Source: Pseudovirgaria hyperparasitica
Lineage: Eukaryota > Ascomycota > Dothideomycetes > Acrospermales > Acrospermaceae
Length of the DNA: 64,000 nucleotides
Reading direction: 5' to 3'
Assembly (NCBI RefSeq): GCF_010093815.1
Contig: NW_022985549.1
Coordinates: 2,567,494 to 2,631,493, forward strand
How positions within the stretch are numbered: position 1 is the stretch's first letter; each line of letters starts with the position of its first letter. The notes below the pieces were generated by a model. That model was given only the letters and a program-made list of their open reading frames with translations. It was not told where the DNA came from and did no database searches. This document shows, piece by piece, positions 23,406 through 33,426 of this stretch. A program made the translations under genes and the position numbers.

Positions 23406-24712
23406 GATCGCGGGTCAAGTAAAAGGTAGTAGAATGGCGGATACAATAATATTGACTAGTGGATCGGTCGTTGTAAGTCGTCGTTGACGATGATGATGAA
23501 TTGCAGAAGAGCTGATAGTGTATCGTTCCAGAACAGAATGTTTAATATGCCCCTCACGAATGAACGAGTGCATAAGAAGAAAGGCGCTACACGAGGGACG
23601 AAAGTTTGTCATATGCAAGCTGCAGCTCCAGAGGCGGGCCTGCCCTTGCCCCCCACATGCCACTTTCGTCATTACCACCCTGTCCCTGTCCCCTGTTACC
23701 CATCGCGCCGAAGTGACAGTAGCGAGTCAGCCTTATGCACCGGACTCATATCAGACATATTCCGGGTGAGAGTTCACAAGCCGATACATGTAGACTCTTC
23801 ACACATTTAGTACAGCAAGTAATTCACATACAGAACAGAACACGTCGCATCACAACACCATAACTCGAATTTATACGTATATTAGAGAGACTCACACGCA
23901 CATGGCAGCCGTGCCGTACAGCCAGCCAGTCTTCTCGCTAGTACAGCCCTACAATGCTTTTGCCTGTCTTGGTCTACTGAGAAAACAATCCGTGCGTCTG
24001 TCCACATATCAACCCCCTTAAGTTGGTAGAGGATCAGACATGCCAATTCGCTAACACGCAGAAACGACAAAGGAGATACAAATTATGCTGGACGACGCGG
24101 ACTTGCGAGGACGGAAAGCTTTTAGGCGGCCTCTTCCCAACTGATGCCGTTGAAGGTCCGAGTAACATGATTGGCTTGTTGGCTGGATCCTCAATTGTGC
24201 ACATTCTGACAATAGATGGTAATTGACTAGCGAGGCGTACCAAAAGGAATTAAGCAGTGAGATTTGACCGATAACTGAACTCGACTCGACTGTGCAATGT
24301 ATGAGTTCATAAAAACTTCCGTTCGGCTATACGTAGACAGGGACCGATAGATCAGCTTCGGCCTGCCACAAACAAAAGAAAAAGAGGAAAAGCCGGAAGC
24401 TCCTGGAAGAATAGGATATATGTCTGTATGCAATGATGCTTGTATTCGCTGCTAGTGTAACAAGGGCGGGTTGGATTTCGCTGTACGATACTACGGGGCT
24501 CAATAGCGAGAAGGTGGAAATGGTGAATACTCCCGCGACGCCAGTCTCGACTTTTCGTTGGAATGATTGCGCTTTTGGGTGTTGCTGATACTTTGCCGGT
24601 TGCGGTTTTCCGCTATGCGTATTACAATAGATAATGGGTATTATCAGACGTGCGTACTCGGAGAAATGGCAACCAGGCTTTTCACCGATTCGAGGTCAAT
24701 GATGGGATATCA
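23406..24712. other. Intergenic between SDS22 and PSR1-like gene
   Basis: This 1.3 kb gap holds the SDS22 promoter and the 3' flank of the phosphatase gene, both minus strand. Short frames on either strand have no recognisable product. No repeat is seen. Confidence 0.5.
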
Positions 24713-26576
24713 TCATAGAGATACGTCGAGTACCATGCTCACATCACTCACTTGGGCGCCTGCCAGGTCTTCGAGTACGGGAATGAGGTCGAGCAGCTCA
24801 TTATCGTGAGCATCGGAAAACCAACTGCTGATCGGCACAGCATGCTGGGGGTGGAATATGTAGGATGTAGGCGAATTGTCGATAATGATTGTTTCTCTGA
24901 GTTCACGCCCAACTTGTGATAAATCCTTTGAAAAATTAGTACGGTACAGCATAAAGCGTGAATAACGGTGACGTACCTTCACATAATTTCCTTGGTGATT
25001 ATAACAGCTCTCACGGAAGAGACGATGATGAACGACGCCATGGATATCGAGCTTGTCCAGTAGAGGATCTCCGTATTTTGATACGGATGCGGTGAATACC
25101 ACCACTTCGTATAGCTCGCCAACTCGCTTCAGGAAAGCATCAACACCAGGTCTCTTGATGACATATACATTATGATATTGGCCTTCAATTTCGACCGGGA
25201 TCGTCATGTCAGCCTGGTGGAGAACCTTGAAACTACTGTGAACCAGCGTCTCATCCAAGTCAAGGACGAGGCACTTCTTGCCCTTGAACTCGGGCCGGAT
25301 TGGAGGGAGTAAGTATCGTTTACCCGGCTCAACACTGCTTGTGGTCTCGAGAGTAGTACCAGGCACAGGCGCGGTGCCAGTCTGTGCTTGTCTCTGGTCA
25401 AGAGGTGGAGGGGGAGGGAGATCCACGGTGCTAGAGGTTGCTGCGTCTGTCTGCGCAGCCTCGCCTTCTTTTGCAACATCGTTCGGTGCCAACGGTAGTG
25501 ATGGGGGAGCATCTGACATTTCTATGTCAATGTCAAGTTGACGTTGTTCCGGAGACCTGTCAGCAATCGCCTCTTCGTGTGGAGATGCTACAGGGGTCGG
25601 CGCTTGCACAGTGACCTGTGGGCCTGTGTCCAATTGGCCGGGCTGTATTGGCACATCTGGCAACGGCTGTTCGGTGCGTTCGGCAGAGACAGCTGGTAGT
25701 GCGGCGACAGCAGTATTTGATACTTGTTGCTCTTCCGACATCCCATCAATCTGACCTGTGGTGTCTACGTTGCCTCCGAGTCCTCCGACAGCCGCCTTCT
25801 CGGGATCTCCTTCTTGTGTATCTGCGGTACTCGACTCAGGCGCCTTCGCATCCTGTTTGGGGGTCGGTTGAGTGCTACGGCCAGAGCGCAACTTGCTCGC
25901 CTTCTTCGACGGCTCTGTGGGCTCGTCCTGATCAACGAGATTGCCGCTCTTTGGTACACCACAGCAGTTCAAGAATGCTAGCAATCCACCTTTGCCCTTC
26001 TTCTGGCCCTTTTCAGACTCAGGTGCCTCGACCCCCTGTGCTTGAGAATGTTTCTCTGATCTCGTCGGCCTAGCCTGTGACGCACCGCTGGTTGTACTAC
26101 CTGCTCGACGTCTCCCGGTCAAGCTTCGTTTCGAAGCCCGACCAATGCTTTCTGAGGATCCACCGACAGTCGCCCCGCTTAGCGCAGTACTCGTAGTCCC
26201 GGCCTCGTCCTTATTCTGAGATTGTGAAGATCTTGGGATGTTTAGGAGAGAGCGTTTGCGACCAGGTTGGTCTTCTGTAGATCCACCACGCCCAGACTTC
26301 AGGTTACTCTTGGATGACTTACGCGACGAAGGCCGCTTGGCTGAGCTCGCAGAATGTGAACGATTCGACGCTGATGAGCCTGCGATTAATTGATCAGTAC
26401 CAATTGACGGCAGAAGCTTAAACGTAGATGGAAGATGGTAAGAGAGTATAGAATGTTGACATACGGGACTTGCGAGGACCGTTGGGTTGAGGCGTGCCAG
26501 AGTCGATGGGAACTTTGCCTGTGGCAGTTAACCGATCCGAGTGATCTCCAACAGCTGGAGGAGCTTCTTGGCTCAT
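24713..26576 (-). CDS. PSR1: Psr1/Nem1-type HAD phosphatase (FCP1-like, SCP family)
   Basis: Exons 26465-26576, 24977-26379 and 24713-24925 encode 575 residues. The N-terminal two thirds are low-complexity, rich in serine, proline and glutamine. They contain FLNCCGVPK, a cysteine pair like the palmitoylated cysteines that hold yeast Psr1 at the plasma membrane. The catalytic domain starts near residue 400 with [15 protein letters not shown], the DxDxT nucleophile motif. It continues with [13 protein letters not shown] and [22 protein letters not shown] and ends [21 protein letters not shown]. Yeast Psr1/Psr2 act in the sodium and general stress response with Whi2. Intron 2 (51 bp, GTACGT...AAAG, TACTAAT branch) has no stop and is a multiple of three, so an unspliced reading also stays open. 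The family alignment requires its removal. Confidence 0.92.
24926..24976 (-). other. Stop-free 51 bp intron inside the PSR1-like catalytic domain
   Basis: Donor GTACGT, branch TACTAAT, acceptor CAAAG. Retention would insert 17 residues between NYVK and DLSQVG without a frameshift. Family members lack this insert. Confidence 0.85.
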
Positions 26577-27407
26577 GTGGGGCAATGAGGCCCTCAAGGG
26601 AGGCCGAAGACAATTGGAAGGACGTTGAGACAGAGGGCTTGAGGCGACACAGCTCAAACGTACTGAGATGAGTTGGCGGAGGCGATAATGGCCGGGTGAG
26701 CCTTATGCGATGGGTCGCGAGTGTATGGCGAGGGAGCTCGGAGGAGTGGGAGCGCGCGAGCTTGACACGAGACAGCAGCGACAAGGCTTGACTCGGAGCT
26801 CGTCCTAACGAAGATGCGCGCGATGAGGATGACAGGCTGAAGGTGAGCGGTGGATGGTGGAGGGTTGATGGTGAGGTAAGTTGAAGGAAGGTTAGGTCTG
26901 GCAGGCGGAACAGCCAGCGAGGCCGGGGGCAGAAGTGTAAGCGAGATTGAGCGGCAGCGGCCTTGGAGAAGGTCAAGAACAGTTGCAGTGAAGCTGGAGC
27001 TGAAACGGTGCAATGCGTACAACGAATGTACGGGATGACGGGTATGTACCGGCAGCAAGGAAGTAGATAGACAATAATCAGTAGATAGATAGACAAGCTG
27101 GAGAATATAATGGTCCGGAATCGAAGAAGAAAAGTCACGAGGAGATGAGGACCGGGGGGGATTCAACGCCAAAAGGCCCAAAGCAAGCACACTCACTCAC
27201 TCTCACTTCGTTGGCGATGCAGCCAGAGCGAGCGCCAGAGTCAGACTAGAACAGTCTTGATTGATAGCTAAGCCATTACCAGGCATATTAGCAGTCTATT
27301 ACCTTGGTAACGTACCGGCCAGCAGTTGGGCCACCACCTAACAATACGAGCTACAGTATGTACCGGGCTAATACCTCACTCACCAAACGGGAGACCAGGG
27401 CAAGCTC

Positions 27408-27670
27408 TCCACCTCCCTCTCTCTCCCTCTCGCTCGCCAGGATCCAGGAGATCCATGCCCATGCCCATCGTCACAGAGGCTCAAAGCTTGATCAACCTAC
27501 TGTGGACAATAAACATACCCAGCTAAGTATCACATATCTCATCCACATTATTATATCATATCCATCCCCATCCCCATTCCCATCACTCTCCACATCCCGG
27601 TCGACATCACACCCAATCCTCCACATTATCATCAACTCCCCTATTATCCCTCACCCTCAACACCCCAATT
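27408..27670. repeat. Imperfect pyrimidine-rich simple sequence
   Basis: CT- and CCCAT-type runs occur at 27408-27437 (CCTCCCTCTCTC-like) and at about 27540-27670 (repeated CATCCCCATCCC-like units). They create spurious open frames. They fit promoter or leader sequence rather than coding DNA. Confidence 0.5.
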
Positions 27671-28105
27671 ACCAACCCACGCCATCCTGCGCTCTGATTC
27701 GTGCAAACCAGCAAGTTCATAAGCGCGCGAGCTCGGACAAACGACGACATCTGCTGGCCCCGCTGGAGTGGGAAATTACAGACAGTGGGGGCATTTGGCG
27801 CCAATCAGTGCCGACTATTGGGAACCTACCTAGGTTGGAATGGATAGGTAAGGCACCTAGGTAATCCAGAGTTACCAGGGCAAAGAGAGCTGTGACGGGC
27901 TTGGCGGTCGGTGCTGCGTGTGGACTGTGGAGATATGTATGATGGCGACGGCGGATTGTGCATGGTATATTGTGCTGACAGGAGAACATTGTACTGTGAT
28001 AACATGTTTACAGCGATGCATTATCACGATCGAGTGCGTGGTATTAGAATATGCGTCTGTCTGTTCGTCTATATGTATGTACTGTATCCAGTCTGTACAC
28101 CACCG

Positions 28106-28124
28106 CGCCACGCCACGCCACGCC
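28106..28124. repeat. Short CGCCA tandem repeat
   Basis: Three copies of CGCCA and a fourth partial copy lie in the 3' flank of ERG1. The tract is 19 bp and has no evident function. Confidence 0.5.
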
Positions 28125-28260
28125 GGGCTGCCACAATTGTGTCTATCCACCCAATGCATTAAAAAACTGCTAAACGCTAAAACGTTAGGTATCATGAATG
28201 CAACGCCGTGCTCTGAATAAAATACTCATACAACAACAAAAGCGAACGTGTGCATCCCTT

Positions 28261-29929
28261 CTAGTAGCCAACCTCGCCAAGCACAAACTCGCCAATCACG
28301 CCCGCAGCTCTTATAAAGACATACAGTGGCCCTCCTATTAGTATCCAGCCGAGCGTCTGAAATATGCCTACGATCCACTCGCCAGTCTCCTTGTCGCCTG
28401 CAACGTTAATCCCGTCAGCAGCAAGTCTTTTTCGTGAGAAGCCTTCGCCGATGCGGATCCAGATGCCGTATAGTGCGACCGAGAAAAAATGGTAGAAGAG
28501 GACCATAGGGTTGGGGATGAGACCGGCGAGGAGACCGACAGGCCCGTCCACGCAGGCGCCGCCGCGGAGAAAGTAGTGGAAGCAGCCACGTTGAAGTGTG
28601 GCGAGAGTTGGGTCGTTTGCCGCGAAGAGGCTGTACAGCGCCATAGCGAGGATGTTGATGACGGAGCTGCCGCCTTTGCGCTGCCAGTGGAACCACTTGA
28701 ATTGGTGTAGAACAGCTTTGGTATCCGACAGCTCAGGTACAATTTCGGGGGATAGCATATCGCTGAGTAGGACGACATCTTTGAACGCGACAGTCATACC
28801 GCCACCGGTCAAAGGATGTCGCATATTTAATGCATCGCCGATAATGGCCATGCCAGGGGTGCAGTTTGTTGCAGCGGGAAGGAAGGAGTTAGGCATGCTT
28901 CGTAGACCGCCCGCTTCGAGAGCTGCTTTGAAACTTGGTTGGACACTCTTCGGCAGGCTAGGCAGAACAATGTTCTTGATGTATCCCTTGACACCTCCAT
29001 TCTTTACAGATGCCTTCTCGTAGCCTTCTGGTACGTCAATTAGCACCCTTGTCTCGTGAGTTCCGATCTGATACAGGAGTACAGGGGGCGAATCTGAAAG
29101 ATTGACCAAGCCATGCTGGGTTCTCGGTAGGTCGCAGTCAATCAGTTCCATGCCGAAGAACTTCGAGCGCTGTTTTGGTGTCCGCGTGTGGTGTGTCTTT
29201 CTGAATTTCGAGGCGTAGCCGTCGCATGCTAGTGTGAGGTGTCCAAAATACTGCTGACGTTTAGTCAAGAGCAAGGGATAACTTCTTGACAACTCACGTA
29301 ATCTTTCTCTCCATTTGTTGAACATTCCACACCAAGGATCTGTCCTGTGTAGTCATCCTTGACAAAATCGTTCGCGGTGGTCTCAACGACTGTCACATTT
29401 GGTGTACGCATGGCTGCCTCTCTCAACTTCTGAATGAATCTTCCATGGTGAAAACTTCGACCTTCTGGCAGCTCTGTGCCACCAGGATTCGTATATGGAA
29501 TGTGTACAGGCGCGCCATAGTAGCGTACTTCGTAGCCTTTGCAAACGGTGGCGTCGATACCTTCGAGACAGTCTGTGGTGTAGTCAGTAACCAGTTTTCC
29601 AAAGAAAGAACGCACGACCAGTCCTGTGGATATGTACCTCTTAGACCAAGTTTCTCTAAAGCTTTTACTCCCCCAGGTTGTAGCAATTCTCCAACAATTC
29701 GATTCGGTTGCCTTAGGTCTCTCTCTAGTAAGATAACGCTTCTACCTTGCTTGCCAAATGCCACAGCAGCAGCCGTTCCTATTATTCCAGCGCCAACTAT
29801 CACTATATCTGCTTCATGGTGCCGTTCCCGCCGAATTTTGCGGGGGTCGGTCGATTCGTTCGTAATGATTGACTTGACGGCAGGCGTCGCGGGTGGTGAA
29901 GGACTTGGGGAGTCGAGTATCATAGGCAT
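28261..29929 (-). CDS. ERG1: Squalene epoxidase (squalene monooxygenase)
   Basis: Exons 29638-29929, 29298-29572 and 28261-29250 encode 518 residues. The enzyme converts squalene to 2,3-oxidosqualene with FAD, oxygen and NADPH, the first oxygen-dependent step of ergosterol synthesis, in the ER and lipid droplets. It is the terbinafine target. The FAD-binding motif IVIVGAGIIGTAAAVAF has GxGxxG at residues 46-51. The family motifs RIVGELLQPGG and GDALNMRHPLTGGGMTVAF are both intact. Two hydrophobic C-terminal helices end in FVLGEVGY. Introns of 65 and 47 bp restore GLRDCLEGIDA and KDYYFGHLTLACDGYASKFRK. It lies head to head with a Zn2Cys6 regulator gene, about 1.1 kb apart. Confidence 0.96.
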
Positions 29930-31013
29930 CGTGATAGTCGTAATAGTTGTATGTGGGAAGTATACTAATCAAGGCGTGGCAGCCTTTCGAGGTTGATGCG
30001 ACAAGAATGTAGAGCAGCGCAATCGGGTATATGCGAGCAGATGGCTCCGCGCGGCGGCGGAAGAGGTTTTGACTATCTTAGGAGGGATGGAGATGATGGC
30101 GTGAAAAAGTCCGTGCGACGTACACCCTGAAAATCGAGCTGCGTTTACATCGAACCACCATCCGCCGTGCTGGCGGGGCTTTACCCTATCGGGCAATGTC
30201 CAGTGCCTGACAGGCCACCGAAAGATCAAGTCATGTGAAAGTCGTAAGATGTGGATTCCCGCGACATCATCACTTGTCTCGCCAATCTGTGGCGGAAGAG
30301 GTGGAGCAGGCAACGGCATCAGCATCGGGCCATCCATCCATGTCTTTCTCTCGCCCACCGCTCAATTGCCGAAATCCCATAGCGAAACATAACTTTGTCT
30401 TCCAGACTATACTGCACGACGTTGAGATCAGGCTATGAGGCACTGCATCTGTTTCTGTTTTCACAATATATGGGCAGCCAGGAGAAGATAATGCCACCCC
30501 CGTTATCAATTACTATGGTCAAGCTTCACAGTCGTACGTAGCCCTGCGACCTTGTAATATACGTCAATCGTCAATCAACATCGCCATGATAGGACCCCAA
30601 CTGTTGCTACCGCGGTTGGCTTAAAAGAACAGAAGTGACTTGGTGCCTTAAGGCATATTTTGCATCATATGGAGCTAGCTTCATGGGGCCGGTCTTTTCT
30701 ACACTCAGCCAGGCAGGCCGCAGATAATGCCTAGTACTTTGAGTGCTAGGTACTTCGAGTGCCATTGCTTATTTACAATCCATCGTGGCAATATAGCACA
30801 ATTTACATGAACATGACCTTGATCACAAACAATTCAGGCTAGATCTGATCGAGTCCAACCATCGGTCCAGAGACGACAATAGCGACTGAACAGCATGTGT
30901 CTAGTCAACGAGTAGTAGCAGCATTTTCAGACGTGTAGCAGTATACACAAGTCAGTCGCTGTTGATTCAATTCCTTCAACGGTAGAAGAAGTTACACGTC
31001 AGCTTCTACGAGC
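29930..31013. promoter_or_regulatory. Shared upstream region of ERG1 and Zn2Cys6 regulator
   Basis: These 1,084 bp separate the divergent starts of ERG1 and a fungal zinc-cluster regulator. I looked for the yeast sterol element TCGTATA and for SrbA-type sites and saw no exact copy. No coding signal was found. Confidence 0.5.
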
Positions 31014-32340
31014 ATGAAGAAGAGGGCGTACCATAGCAAGTCCCGTAGAGGATGCAGCAATTGTAAGACTAAACACATCAAAGTACCTCAACACCGTACC
31101 AAGGCTAGCCTACATGTACTGATCTTAATAAAAGTGCGATGAGCAAGGTCCTCCCTGCGCGAACTGTATCTCGCGGGAGAGAGAAGCTTCATGCGCTTAT
31201 AATTCTACTGTCGATGCAAGTGCCAAAACTTCAATCGGTCGCGTCAGAAAGTCTCCTCCAGGTCAATCAACAGAGCACGAATTCCAGAGATTACAGGCCC
31301 GCCATCTGCTCGAATTAGAACTTATGCATAGATGGACGTCGACGACGTATCGATGTGTTTTGCAAATGGAAGGAGATGCACACTACCACCGGATAGAGAT
31401 CCCACGTGCCGCACTCTCAGAGCACTACCTGCTGAACAGTATTTACTCACTTACTGCTTTAGATATTGCTGTTCGGGGTTGGGACGGCGATCGATGGGAG
31501 GATATTCCTTCTCTACACCATTCAAGCGATCCTGGTGACCGCAAACTCTATATACAGGCGGCGTTGGAATACTACGATAAAGCGATAGTTTTGTTCCGGT
31601 CTGAGATCGATAAACTTAGCCCAAGGACATATCACTGTGCATACATCTTCGCATGCCACGTCTTCATTATCAACATGGCTCTTCCACAAGCTGTTCCGGC
31701 TGAACACGAGCCTGTAACGCAAGAAGACATGGCCCAAAAGACACCAAACATCTTCACTCGGCTTGCCACTACGTTCAGTCTTATGCAAGGCGCTGGACGT
31801 ATCGTGCGAATGGACCCGGAATGGTGGAAAGACACGCCCGTAGAGCCCATCATTCTCGCAGGATTTTCTGCTCTAAAGTCCGTTAGCCAGACTGGACTTA
31901 AACCTCCACGCAAGGCTATCTGGCAAAGCGTCAAGGCAGTTGCAGATGCAGAAGTGCCCGATTGGATGGACTCCACCGTGTATCGCGGCTCCATGGACCA
32001 GCTAGCCACGCTCCTGCTTATTGAAGATGGTGCCGTCGTGATCCATGGATGGACTCTAGCCTTGCCGATGTTTATGGGACAAGGATTCCTGGACGCATTT
32101 CTTGCTCAGGACAGGCTAGCCCTCTTTGTAATATTGCACTGGGCTGTACATCTGGTGGCGGATGAGCATTGGTTTTGGTGGTTGAAACATGTTGGAAGAG
32201 AAACAGTTGGCGAACTCTGCCAGATATTGAGAACTATGGACGAACCAGTGGGTGCAGGCAAGGCCTGGAGAGATGGACTTGACTGGGCGGAAGAATCAAT
32301 CCGGAAAGATCCCAAAGAAAAAAATGACTTGGACTTATGA
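31014..32340 (+). CDS. Zn2Cys6 transcription factor with DUF3468/Upc2-like C-terminal region
   Basis: Exons 31014-31082 and 31135-32340 encode 424 residues. The zinc cluster is complete and is split by a 52 bp intron (GTACCT...AAAAG, TACTGAT branch). It is RRGCSNCKTKHIK joined to CDEQGPPCANCISREREASC, with cysteines at 14, 17, 24, 31, 34 and 43 spaced C-x2-C-x6-C-x6-C-x2-C-x8-C. A short linker leads to ELELMHRWTSTTYRCVL, then the all-helical effector region seen in the DUF3468 group, which includes sterol uptake regulators of the Upc2 type. It ends in charged residues (KDPKEKNDLDL). The DNA-binding class is certain. A link to sterol genes is inferred from this resemblance and from the neighbouring ERG1, and is unproven. 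Confidence 0.88.
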
Positions 32341-33426
32341 GAACGTGTCTATCACAGAGTTGACTACAAGGCAATTATTTTCTGCCTTCCCACAATGCTG
32401 CTTCTCATGTCGAGAACATTGGATTGATCGGCCAGTATGTGATGTTGTCGCTGCCTTGACCTATAATCTAGATAATGAACCATGATCCGTTGCTTTGAAC
32501 CGGTTCTTGTCCTCCAAGTTCTCTTTGTCCCAGATCATAATGGCAACGACCCAACTCAACATAGCATGATTAGATTCAAGATCACAAGAGCTTGTCCTTG
32601 TCTTTCTGGTCCACTCCAGTCGCGATCATTTTTGGACATCTCCGGAGGAGGAGATATCCACACTCGCACACTGGCCAATGGAAGATACATATGAAACTGA
32701 CTATTTCGCGCTCGAAAACAGCTTCTCACTTCTCTGCATGTAAATCACACACATTCAAGATCCAGAACACGAACGGACTTGTAATTTGAAAATAATTACT
32801 TCTCAGGAACGATATTCAATGATAATGATCCTGCCCACGGGATTCATGTTGTCGCCCTTGACTGAGGCATTAATATATATCAGGCAGTGTCAAATACAAC
32901 ACTTTGTAACCTCAGTATTGAGCTCAGGTGAGCCTAATGAAGTTATTAGTCCCGATTATACAGAGGGGCTCAAGGCGAACAGAGATTGATGACGCTACCA
33001 CAAAACGCAAGAGGATGAGAACATTGAACTGAATGCCTGTTGGATGTTTCAAAAATTGCTTCTATAGGCTAGTCCAAGGAGCAATAGTGTCATCCTCGGG
33101 CTGTCAGATACCTCTAATCGCTGCTTCACGGCAGGTTCGATATGGATGGTGAAAAGGCTAGATCGACCTGCTCATTCGTATACCGTTGTCCTGGATCATG
33201 TCCATTATTCAGCATAGCCGGCGAGGACCGAGGCCAAAGCGATATTTGTGATATTATTGTAATATCCTCGGACACTGGGATAGGAACGTCGTGCGCACGG
33301 CGATGTCTGTTCACGGAGATCCGTAAGGATTGGAATTTCTCAATTAGAACCATACTTAAAGAAGCAAATAAACTTTTATGCCCTTCTACAAACTCCTAAC
33401 GGCCTCATCTCACAAAGTATAGTCTA
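32341..33426. other. Intergenic between convergent regulator and MDN1
   Basis: This 1.1 kb convergent gap between two 3' ends has a moderately AT-rich composition. Several short frames occur, none with a recognisable product. No repeat or tRNA is seen. Confidence 0.5.

Larger units (their letters stand above)
26577..28260. other. Upstream region of PSR1-like gene with pyrimidine-rich tracts
   Basis: This 1.7 kb gap lies between PSR1 (start at 26576, minus) and ERG1 (stop at 28261, minus). The part next to PSR1 stays open for long stretches on the minus strand (26386-27138 and 26654-27196), but these frames begin with GTG, are low-complexity and look like a CT-rich leader. A 186-codon plus-strand frame at 27304 begins with TTG and is also simple sequence. 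Confidence 0.5.

Noticed and set aside
26386-27196. Overlapping minus-strand frames of 250 and 180 codons upstream of PSR1
   Set aside because: Both open with GTG and are low-complexity leader sequence. The first also runs across PSR1 exon 1 in another frame.
27304-27864. 186-codon plus-strand frame
   Set aside because: It opens with TTG and consists of simple CT/CCCAT sequence.
29930-31013. Sterol regulatory elements (TCGTATA or SrbA-type) between ERG1 and the regulator
   Set aside because: No exact copy found on either strand by eye. Only loose partial matches such as TATACGT.
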